This document shows, piece after piece, positions 37,101-48,100 of a DNA stretch of 64,000 bases (position 1 is its first letter; each line of letters opens with the position of its first letter). The notes beneath the pieces were generated by a model. That model saw only the letters and a list, made by a program, of their open reading frames with translations, was not told the DNA's origin and did no database searches. Source of the DNA: Membranipora membranacea (lineage: Eukaryota > Bryozoa > Gymnolaemata > Cheilostomatida > Membraniporidae); assembly GCA_914767715.1 (NCBI GenBank), contig OU612069.1:25975387-26039386 (forward strand), given 5' to 3'. Made by a program: the position numbers and the translations under genes.

Positions 37101-38443
37101 TGAAAATCCATTGATACTGATTGAGTTGTCTTTTCTCGACTTGGGAGCAGACAACTCTAACACACATGATCCTCGGTGCAACCAGAAGATTATTTAGAAC
37201 GGCGGTACATAGCTTCTAACAAACTTGGTACATTTGTACTGATAACACATACTAGTTTTTTTTATGTATTTTTTTATTTTTTTGGGTTTGTGGAACCTGA
37301 TGTTTTTGCACTTAATTTTACATAGTCTCCTGACTATCTTTCTCACCTCTGACCAACTATATGCCGTGTTATTCAACGATAATTTATTTACAGGTCATCT
37401 TTTGGACCATCTGCAAATCTAAAACCGGTCATGTCGAATCGTGAAGTTTTATGCGACTTTCAGTCGAAGCTCAATCACAACGAATTCCTCTCCAATCAGT
37501 CATTGAAGCATCCTGAGCCGATGGAGAAAGGTAAAACCGTATACTTATAATCAATATTTTGCTGCCCCAGTACCAAGGAGTCTAACTACTGGCCCAATAC
37601 TAACTGACAAAACCAAAAAAACGGAGTCAAGACCACTTCTGGATTATGAAAGTTGTTTCTCATATGTTGACAAAAAATCAAACCAGAGTTTATATTATAG
37701 GTGGCCCAAATTTGAATAGAAATTTCCCACTGTATACTAAATACAATCGGGATACAAAATGGCCATTATCTCAGTTTGACAAAAGTGCCAGTTAATACTT
37801 TGTAGTGTCAGGCCAGTGATTTTACGTATATAATGATATGTGAATAGAAAAATCAAAACTTGAAGATGTGTTGAATGCCAAAATTTCGTTTTGCTAGCAG
37901 TTCTCTTTGTAATCATTTCGTGGAAAACGTTTGAAGAAGTGAAAGGGTAGCACCATATCTACCCAAAACAGTGAAATGAGAATATTAAGATTACAATTGG
38001 TCGTTTGTAACAAAAGGGCAATTATACTTGGTTTTCACAACACTGAGTCCCCTAAAACAAGTTTGTTCCCTCAGTGTTGGCAGACTGATACTGCAAAAGT
38101 TGGGTACAGTGCTACAACTACTTTTACTTTTTGATGTGATGACTCCAACTCTCAAACCCACATGATATAGGAACACCTTTCTCTGTCTAACGTTTCCTGT
38201 TTCTTGGTAAGATAAGTACTCGGATCTTATGATATATTTGTCTTTACTTTGACAGCTTGGGTACATCGAGAATTGACAGACATGTTCAGTGAGACGTATA
38301 TGAGAAACCTCCCACAAATGACATTACGCCGCATGCAGCGTGACGTTGCGCCGTTCCATGCTTACATGACTTTCTATGATTGGGGAGAGCCACCATTGGT
38401 ACAGATAACCAATCAAACTCAGTACTGCAAACAGGCCATGTAA
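34113..38443 (+). CDS. uncharacterised 180-residue basic/aromatic protein
   Basis: Exons 34113-34232, 36460-36557, 37394-37530 and 38256-38443 join in phase (0, 2, 1) to 180 residues. The first donor must be TAT|GTAAGA: using the nearby AG|GTATGT instead breaks the frame in exon 3. The product is soluble, with no signal peptide or membrane segment. Visible features are a basic start (RFKRTKLPPLNGG), an aromatic/Pro segment (CVPPPYYNGY; WPPTDY), an acidic-amphipathic middle and an Arg/Met-rich helix (NLPQMTLRRMQRDVAP) before FYDWGEPP. The make-up recalls small axonemal microtubule inner proteins, but I do not recognise the family. Intron 1 holds a hexamer minisatellite; intron 2 holds a U2-headed SINE. 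AATAAA at 38584. Confidence 0.7.
34272..34518. repeat. hexanucleotide minisatellite (CCAGGT)n-(CCAGGC)n-(CCAGGT)n
   Basis: About 247 bases of pure hexamers. The outer blocks are CCAGGT and the inner block, about 34372-34484, is CCAGGC, with one CCATGT variant near the left. It lies in intron 1 of the 34113-38443 gene. Long Arg-Pro/Arg-Ser and Leu-Gly/Leu-Asp frames across it are artefacts of the repeat. Confidence 0.95.
36593..36829 (-). mobile_element. U2 snRNA-headed SINE (copy 1)
   Basis: On the minus strand the element starts GCTCCTCGGCCTGTTGGCTA followed by AGATCAAAG. The 5' end of U2 snRNA is CTTCTCGGCCTTTTGGCTA followed by AGATCAAG. A ~200-base body and a terminal stem-loop (CTGTTTCTTACTAAACAG) follow. 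Two more copies lie at 40312-40555 and 56197-56419. The rest of U2 (branch-site region, Sm site) is absent, so it is not a U2 gene. Confidence 0.75.
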
Positions 38444-38583
38444 AGAGTTGCCTTCTCATCACATTGGTACTCTTGACCGAGGCAAGGCTCAATATTTGAA
38501 CCTGCGCAGATGCCTTTTGAAAGTCCAAAGTGAAATTACTGAGTTGGAAAATGTGATTATGTTAATTACTGTAAGATTATAAA

Positions 38584-38589
38584 AATAAA
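38584..38589 (+). promoter_or_regulatory. polyadenylation signal of the 34113-38443 gene
   Basis: AATAAA 141 bases after the stop codon, followed by a second AATAAA about 30 bases on. The next gene starts about 540 bases further. Confidence 0.55.
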
Positions 38590-39126
38590 TAAACTCAATT
38601 TACCTTCGACTAAATAAAGTCTGTTGTTTCAAAGGTTTATTACACAAGTAGATATTATTACCATTTTGTATGTTAGAGTCTGAACTTGATTGAATTAAGG
38701 TCTAATATCATAACAAAATCCAAAGCAATGACAATAGAGGCGTTAAGAATAGGGCCTTTTTGATGTTATTGCCAGCTATTATTCAATATAATATTTGTGG
38801 CATTTCACGAGACAAAGAACCTTAATCTCGAGTGGTTAATCAAAATATCACAAAACAAAACCTCAATACTGAATAGTCTGGATGAATTAACCTGACCTTG
38901 GCAACGACACTGCTGAAATGAAATTAACGTAAAATCACTCAGCTAACCTCTTCTCAACTTGTGAGAAAATGTCAGAAAGTAGATTTAGTCAACCACCTTA
39001 TACTACCTAGTATAACAAACGACCTGCACTGGAAATATAATTTGATTAAAGCTTCAAGCTCAGGATTAAATTATTACGAAGACATAAATAGTATCTCAGG
39101 TGGATTAAAACTACAGACTTACAGAC
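38590..39126. other. short intergenic gap, likely promoter of the CNBD2-like gene
   Basis: AT-rich, with no exon seen. It separates two genes in the same orientation and must contain the start region of the downstream gene; no TATA or other box stands out. Confidence 0.4.
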
Positions 39127-42100
39127 ATGGCGGCTGTAGACAGACAGAGATCGTACACTAAGTCGAGGAGGCCTACTGATCTACTCCCTCCTCTAACATC
39201 AACAGCTGGTGACACAGGTATGTAACCTAAAATATCTCAACTAGGGCTAAAGAAAAAGAAAGAATTTTCCTTCTTTATGCATTCATCAATATCCTTTCAC
39301 TGATGCATTTTTACCATCAATGATTGTGTAAGAGAAAGGTAGGTTAATTTGCATTACAAATACATCGCTTCATTTTAATGTAATTGTGAATCTTTGTATA
39401 TAACTCTGATGCAACGAAGCTCAATGCTGGGCTGATTACGGCTATATTAAGCAGACAGCGAGAAATCTTGTTAGTTTGTAGTTCAAATTTTAATGCAATC
39501 CTACTAAATTTAACGAATGCTTTATCAATCAATTTAATATGAATTGAGCGCATCGGGTTTTCAGTTACGCTGGGTCCATATTTAGTACTAGTTTATAAAT
39601 TCATAAAAGCCTGAAAAACGTCATCAACATTGAATTCGTATCTTTGTGAGACATTCATCGATAATCCCCAATAATATTAAGTTGGTTAGTCTATGAGTGA
39701 CCTCATTTCAATTAGGTTTGAGAGCGACCATGCACTCCTGTTAATCTTTCTCTATCCTCTGACAGTAACAAGAGAGAACACCATGTCCAATAAGACGTCT
39801 AGGAGAGGTAATCTGAGGGAGAGTCGCAGAGCTAAAGCCAGCAGCATATCACGAGATAATACACAGCTGACGACCCTCACAGTGTCCAATCAGCAGACAA
39901 GAGCCAGTAAGCGTAAAGGCAGCGTGGCTATGAAGAACCTAGAGGAGGAACTAAAGAAGACGATGCCCAAAGGCTGGAACATCAGAGAGGGATTCCAGGT
40001 ATGAGAATATCAGAGGGGGATTCAGGCATGAGAGGATAAATCTTAGCTTTTTGTGTATGGTGTACATGTATATAACTTTTGTATGAATACTGGGGTACTG
40101 GGTAAGATTAGGAGTAGATGTGTATAACTTTTTATAAATATACCCAGTCAGGCAGCAGATGACTAGATATGCAGACTTGTTAGGAGCCTCAAGCCGCACC
40201 AATCACAACACGCAAGCCAGGTAAGGGCCACACCAAAGCAGCCAACCATCCATACCAGTCATCATCAGACGTGTGAATCTCTGACCGGTAGACCGTGATA
40301 TGAACCCTTGAAGTTTCTCGGCCTATCGGCTAAGATCAAAGTTTCACTGCCAATGGCCGATTAGTGCCAGTTCAGTTTTGGCAGCTCGCTGCACACTTAT
40401 GATTAGGAGGTCCTCTAGGATGCATTTTAGTTTTCTAGGATGTATCACATTCTCAGTATGAGGATTAGGGCACCTTGCCTCCCTCTTTAGGGGCAGCCCA
40501 ATCTTCTGTTTCTGAGGAAACAGCAATCTTCTGTTTCTGAGGAAACAGCAAGTTGAAACAAGTGGTTGGGGTCAAGCACATCCTAGGTACTTAAGTGAAG
40601 TTGACTCAATTGATCACATTACCCGTCATGCCCATGTATGTTCCCGGTGCCAGCATGGTTCTTACTACCAATCTGGAGCATAAGTTACCACCACCTTGAA
40701 CATGCCATCGATTTAGAAATTTGTACGAATTTACCTGAGTCCTTATTTATCTTTATTATATACGTTGGGGTATGCAAAATGCAACAACTCAAGATTATTA
40801 CATCTAAATCCTACAAAATTTGAAAGCTTTGAAAATACTTTGCGTGAATATCTTATAATCACATGAGCGCTTTATTTGATACTCCCTGCACTCTTCCCGA
40901 CAAGACTGAGTGACGTTGAAAATAGTGCTGCCAATGATTGCAGCCTTCTCATTGCGTTTATAATTCTGAAGTGAGTTTACCTGACCAGAGAGAACAATAC
41001 TACCATCAATCAACCCTCCGTCACTGATTAATGGAGTTCACCATCAATTATCTAGAGGAGTTATCCACCCAGTTACTAAGAGGCTACAACTCCTACCTCT
41101 GTGCGTTGAATGTTTCCAGTATCAGAATCAACTGACCAACTTATTTAATCTAATAACTATTTTCATAGAAGCTGTAGGAGAAAGAATAAGGGGGTTGATG
41201 AATGTCTACTCATGCTAAATTGGATTAAGTCATTGTTGGAAAACTTAGGAATTGTCCTGCTATCAATAATAGCTGACAAGGTCATTTCAACAAGTCTCAA
41301 GTTTAAAGCAATAATAATCACAGCCAGGCACAAAAGTGGATTTATTTAGCTCTCAGGATTAGAGCTTCAAGTTTTAAGTACTTTATGGTTTCATTCTAAA
41401 CATATCATGGTATTAACAGTCATGACAAAACGCCAATCAAATAATAAAATAAAATTCAGCAATCATGATCACCTTTCACAATGCCGAAGCTGCGAGACTC
41501 AATGTTACTTTGACTCTTTACTTCTATCGTGATAGGCGTCTCTGCAAGACATTGATAAAAATTAGGAGTTGCGTTTTGGAGCTGCTTATTTTTTGTCGGA
41601 ATGAATATGCTTAGGCTGTTGATTTAGGTTTATTGCACTGTTAGCCTACTCTAGTAACTATGAGAAACTATAACAACTCAAACCTGCTCACTAGTAAAGA
41701 GAAGAAAATGCTTGGGTACAGAACATTAGGACCAGTTGCAAGTCAACATCAATACCAAGAAATAAGACTACCATCGAGTGTGATACGTAACAAGTACCCG
41801 CATCTTCATGGATTAATTCTCAATTCTCAACACAGTATGCCGTCAAAATACAACACTCTGCCTGCGATAAATTCAAAAGTACATCGAGCAAGAGGGGGGA
41901 AACAACCCCAGAAAAGGGCATCGCCACAAGAGATCTCACTGCTTAAGAGCTCACCACTGAAGGACAAGCTAGCGAGTATATCAGAGCAGAGCTATCTTGT
42001 CCCGCCGATGACCAGTAGCACCACCTGCTCAACAACCTCACACTTCATAAATACTTCGAAGTCTCAGCGCCTAGGCAGTACAGAGGAGGCATCGCCGAGT

Positions 42101-45100
42101 CGACGCCGATCTGTAAATGGTAATCGCTCTAAGAGACAAACTAACCGGCAGCTAATACATCAGATGTACAATCAGCAGCAGGAACCAATTACTCCACCAA
42201 AGAGAGTCAGAATGGTACCTGATGACTTTGAAGTAGGTCATAGGCACAGCGTAGTTAGATAGGTCATAGGTCATAGGCACAGCGTAGTTAGATAATCAGT
42301 ATTATCAAAACGCGAGCACAGAGCTAAGTGCTGAAGTAAAATGTAAAAATATGTCTTCCTGGCGAAAGTTGCTGAGCATAAAGTGATAAAATTATTTATG
42401 TCATAAATTAGGTCTTTTCCAATAGGAGTTACCCAACCATCAGTTACTGTACGTGAGAAGGGGAATGTTTGCTTCACAATTTATCCAGCAGTATTAAAAC
42501 TTGAAAATGAGTTATCTTCATCCAGTCTGATACAGTCCATTGCAATTCCATTACCAGAATTGGCTGAGGAGATAACATGATAGATGATTCACTTATCTTT
42601 CATTACACTAAACAAAACACCACTCCCGGTAGTTACCTCTCCCAGTGTTTGCCAAACATGGTCCCATTATCTATCATTGCCATGAAATTATAAAAGTTAT
42701 GACAAAGCTACAACCCATGTACTCACATCTAATTTACCATTTCACCTTAGATATGGGTATGAGTATTTTTGTTGATATAACCTTTACCATTGTTATTGTT
42801 TCAGGCAGTAGTTCACTTCAGGAAGATAGTGAGATTTGTGATTGTATTCATGAAATGGATTATGGCTATGAGGGAAGAGTAAGTAAATATTTTCCATATA
42901 AAAACTGTATTGAATATAAAAACTGTATTAAATATAAAAACTGTATTTTTGAATATTGTTGATGTTGCTAAAGTAAAAACTTGAAGTAGGTAGATCTTAT
43001 ATTTGGTCATTGGCCACTGCAAACAGCAGTTCATTCCAACCCCTATCTGATAATTCAGTTCCAACGCCACCTTTGACCCTGAACAGATGGTTCAATCATC
43101 CAACAACTTAGATGGAGGTACATTTATACATTTTAACTACCTTGACTCATATTCCATATTCATATACATATTTCAATACTGTTACTAGAAGAATGATGAT
43201 AAAGAGCCTCTCAAGGCTTCAGTTACAAAATACAATGCAAAGCAGGCTGTGAATTCTAGGAGAGTAAGGGGGACGGGGGGGGGGGGGCAATTGAATGAAT
43301 TTGAACTGTAATACGCTATCACTGTCTTTGTGGTGCTGAAAATTTAAGGGCAGTGCATTATGGGATATATTGTAGCTTCCCTAGTAGTTTGCCTGCATAT
43401 GGTCTAGTCTCAAAGCATTTCCCATGTACTTCGCAGCGATACCAAAATAAAAAAAGCGCATAATTGTATAATCTTTATAGATTGAATAATTTACGTTCAA
43501 TGTTCCAATGTTATCAGAAAAACTCCATTCTACTGTTGCATTGTGGGAATGGAGTAGTCGTGACAGCATTGACTCTACGCCTAAATTCACCAGATTAACT
43601 AATTTGTATTTTCTCAGAGCAGAGAAGACGGGTGGTGGTGGATCTGAGGCTTTAACAGAACTAGCCTCACAGCAGTTTGCCTCAGCTATGGTCACAGCTG
43701 ACGGGACGACATTCGATATTAAAGATTACCAATCTAAGAAAGAGGTAGGGTGCTACAAAACTAGTCATCTGTATTGTGATTTGTTGTGATTCATATTTTC
43801 TATAAATAAGTCAGTATACTGAGTGATTGTACATTTTTACGAGAGTTTGCAAGTAGTCCTACGCTGTTGAATAAGGTGCTCATTGTACTGGTTATTGTGT
43901 AAAAGTCCCTGGCTTCTCAGACCAGCCACAAAGATACCATAGGTCGCGGTCTCTGTGATCGGACATTTATCTATAACAACGGTTGAATGATTTTGCATTA
44001 AATAAAGGGTGAGGTTTTCATGGATTTTTAAGCTGACATACAGTGATAGCCTAGCATGATATAAAGAGCCGCAATCGCTTAGAAAGGCCTTAGCCTCAAT
44101 CACAAATTGTCATTTAACTTTCATATCAATAATATATCAGCCTATATACTATATATACCTATGTTAAGATGCAGCAATTCGTTAGTGAGATTGCAATCAA
44201 TACCAGGCGGGAGTTGTTGGAGTAAGTTCCACTGGGATAATTTCGAGATTGATTGTCCCAGCCCCAGTGTTCTTGGGTGTATTTTTTTTCCTAGCCTGAC
44301 AGTACGTTTTCATGATGACCAGATTGTTGTGCGCGGAGTTGAGGGAGATACTGAATAAACGTCTAACTAACCGATTGCATCATCTTACCATGGGGTGGTG
44401 AGATTGTGCAATCGGTTAGCACACTTTCTTTCACCGCTAACAATTGGTACAACAAGAAACTTAGGTTTGAGTCCCACTGGAGAAGCTCTCTGGACTAATG
44501 GGTGTTTACCATAGACTCAATAATAAACCTAGACAGGACACTATATACAGCTAATGTGAGGCACTTAATTGTGGGCGGCGTAACAACATTGGAAGTGTAG
44601 TAGCAATGACACTGTCATTGATTTACAGTCCACAGTCCAGGTTTTTTTTAGGGATAAGTCGATCAATTTATATCGTATTTTCAGTTCACTTCCTAGCACT
44701 GCCAATAAACTTTCCTAATTTGTTCAGATATTGCTGAGTGCCGAGGTGAGGGAGATTCTAAATCAGCATCCGACCCTGAGGACTAATGAGCAGATACAGC
44801 TGGCTAAGTACGGACTGCAGCATGTACAAAGCTTCTCAGAGTATCCTCTACACATGCAGGAGAAGCTGGCCACTGTCGCTTACTTTCAAGAGTGAGTTTA
44901 ATTATCAGTATTATTCAGTTTAAAGGCAAAGGGAAACAGGAGAGTAATTAGTTTAAATAGCTATAGAATAATCAGCAAAGCACTGTTGTCAGAAATTAAA
45001 GCCAGGAAGGGTTGTGTGTAAGGGTCTGAATCGGGCTGAATATTATAAACTTTGCCTCGCTTGCAGTTTTGAGCAAGGATGAAATACTTTTATTAAATCC

Positions 45101-48100
45101 CAAAAGATTTATAATCAGTAAGTGTTTTATTATTGTATGAACTCTAGCTCAATGAAGAGAAATTAAGATGTAACCATTAGAATGGTACTAATTCTTTCTT
45201 TTGTCAATTTGAAAACTTGAAGGGGAATTGGCTGCTCACAAATATTGGACAGACAACTCCTACCCATTCTAGGCTATAATTATGACTGAGCAGAGACAGT
45301 ATTGCACTCACATAGGTTTAATTAGTGTTTGATCCAAAGTTGGCAAATGCAAAAGCTCTGTCACAATTTTGACCTTAGACAGTAACAGAATACAGGCAAT
45401 TCGATTGAAATCTCGTTAATTGTGAAACAATGGTAAAAATGTGACATCGGCCTGAATAGTGGTGACATTACCACCAAGTGCTCTTTGTCTCCACCTTCTC
45501 CCAGTAGCATGTCAGATCAAACAGCTTATTGACAACTTGAGGCAGTGCTGCCTCTGCCATGTATGTACATACGGCAGCAGCTAAAGCTTTACCTCCTAAT
45601 CCTTTAGCACCTACAAAATATATAAGGAATATGTCACGGCTTAAAACTGTAGCCTGTGCAATGCAAACAAATTTACCTGTGTATGGCTGTACACTTGTGG
45701 CATTATATTATCACAACATTATCCCCAAGTGTAACATGTATTTCTCTCGGCAGGGCAATGGCACTCATGTCCCATGTCACACTGTTAAGATATATGAATT
45801 CTAGGATACATCAAGGACCCGAGATAACGATTCAGTATGTCATGCATCTATTTTTAAGGGCCCTTCCCAAGTATTATGCACTTGACTAATTTCAGCCCCC
45901 CCCCCCCCCCCCCCCAGGCGCTGCCCCCCACTCATACTTTTTAAGTATCAGCGAATTTATAAAACAAGCTAATGTTTTCATATGACAAATTTCGAGGCCT
46001 TCTATAGATAAAACGGGTCTTGCTGAGGCTTGAACCAGAGGAACTCTGGAACATGATTCAATGCAGAACCCAAAGATCAAAACTCTGGCTTGTTGCTTCG
46101 CTTGAGAATGTCTTTGCAGTTTAGTACTTGAGGTTTGTTTATTGCCATTTCTTAAAAATTCATTCTAATTACTAGATTCATTGTATTGAAAAAACTCTAC
46201 AACTATAATATTCACAAAAAAGTATTCCGTCGCTTCGTTGTTCTGCATTTATTTGGGCGTATCGGTCAATTAAAGCTTTTCAAGAAGATGCTTTGTTGAT
46301 ATTGGTTCTAATGCGTGAGTGTACTGTCCTAAGACTTACCCAAGCTTTGTAGATATGCAAACAATGATCCAGCTTTGACTGTACCAATAGAAGATTGCAG
46401 CCAGGCAGCAAAAGACCCTGCCTTTATACCAGCCGGAAGAAAACCAAATAATCCTGCAAAACAGAATATAAATTTGCACTAAATTAATACATATTTTTCA
46501 TGAAGACTTGAGACTGAAAATGAAACAAAATGGTTTGGAAAATATGTGAGTCCGCTAATCTTGATTTTTGGGACCCACAAAGATGGTGTCATGAACATTA
46601 CCATAAGAAGTGTTTTTATTAAGGTTGTTTGGAAAGTAAGGCAGGTAGTCAGGTGAGCTAGCAGTCAAACTAACAGAAATTTTAAGTTCTCACCGAGAAA
46701 ACTTCCGACAGCCTTAGCACAGATGGCGAATATCCCGCCTCCTATCGCTCCCCCCACTCCTGTAGCAAAGCCTGCTGTAACTAGTACACCTATTATTCCG
46801 TAGACGATAATACTAGTCCACCATCCTTTTATGCATTTTCTTTGGTAACCTGCAATCAAAGACAGAACTGGTAAATGGCTTGATTGACTAAGAATAAGAT
46901 AATCAAAATCTACAAACAAAATGCAGAGTAATAACCACATATGCTTTCATCGAAAACAGAAATATTTTGGCTATCAAACTATTACTTATAACACCCACCT
47001 AAGGCGTACCTGATACCTTGGGCAGTCTGATAAGTGAGGGCAGTCTGATAAGCGAGGGCATTAGATGGAACCAAACATTTGGGGTGATAATGCATTAGAG
47101 TGTTTAGATGGTACAATATTCAAGGATTGCCAAATACATTAATTATTATTAACAGACAGATTATTAACAACAGATTCAAATTTTTGTTATTTTAATTTAT
47201 GTAAATTACGACTGCAATCATTAAAAGTTACACTACAGTAGTTTGCGGATGTGAACATGATTGAATAAGCGAAACCCGACATTCAGGATGATGAATCAAG
47301 TAAACAGAAAAACTAGTTCTCCGGCCAGTATTCAGATGAGGCACGACATATGCACCTAGCCGGTGGCTGATGAGTGGAGGGGCAATAGTCTGAGGGGCTC
47401 AGACTAATCCAGGGATAATTAATCCCATAATAGCAAACTGAAACAAGCACTCAATTTAAAAGCCATCACAGTCATTGTAGGCTATTGATCAAAACAAGAG
47501 TAAAATCTAAGGGTGGGTACAAAAGCCTCCCGTAGTATCACCAGATTAACTGTGACAACGCCAATCAGCCTACTGATGGATGTGTATGACTCACCCGGAC
47601 ACTCCTCATCACTCCAGGAGCACTGCTGCTGACTTTGTGTGCTGGCAGCAATAGCTATTAATCCTATCAGTATAACATTTAGTGTCATCTGGACTTTAGT
47701 TAGCGGTCCGCAGTGCATTGTGGTGCCTTACTGCTGCAATGACCGAACATACATAATATTATGTTTTATGGTTTTTCGACTGCATGTGGGGTGTCACAGG
47801 CCACAAGTCCGCACCCTTATAACCAATCTATGGGGGGGGGGGGGGGTAGTCCTCTTTCGAAATACATTCATTGTAAACGACTTCGTTACGAACTTGCCTA
47901 TTTGAAAGACCAAAACAGCGAGAACTTTAAGCAAAGTCATAGACTAATAGGGGTAATTTGGTCTCAAGAACATCGCTCATTCTATGACTGTGATACCCAA
48001 CTAACCTGATCACTGTACTCTAGTGCCTATGTCCTACTGCAGTAGTAATAAGCTAATACGCTGTAGCACTTTGAGACGTCCTAGTTGTACTTTCAAAATG

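Noticed and set aside
43098-43125. Small exon-like block starting ATGGTTCAATCATCC with a GTAC donor in CNBD2-like intron 4
   Set aside because: The frame carried from exon 4 meets a stop (ACT TAG) inside the block.
43188-43255. Possible extra exon (KNDDKEPLKASVTKYNAKQA…) between exons 4 and 5 of the CNBD2-like gene
   Set aside because: It has AG and GT borders, but in the frame dictated by exon 4 it hits a stop, whereas exon 4 to exon 5 joins directly in phase.
43276-47847. G/C homopolymer runs as functional elements
   Set aside because: Simple repeats, and their lengths are unreliable in assemblies.
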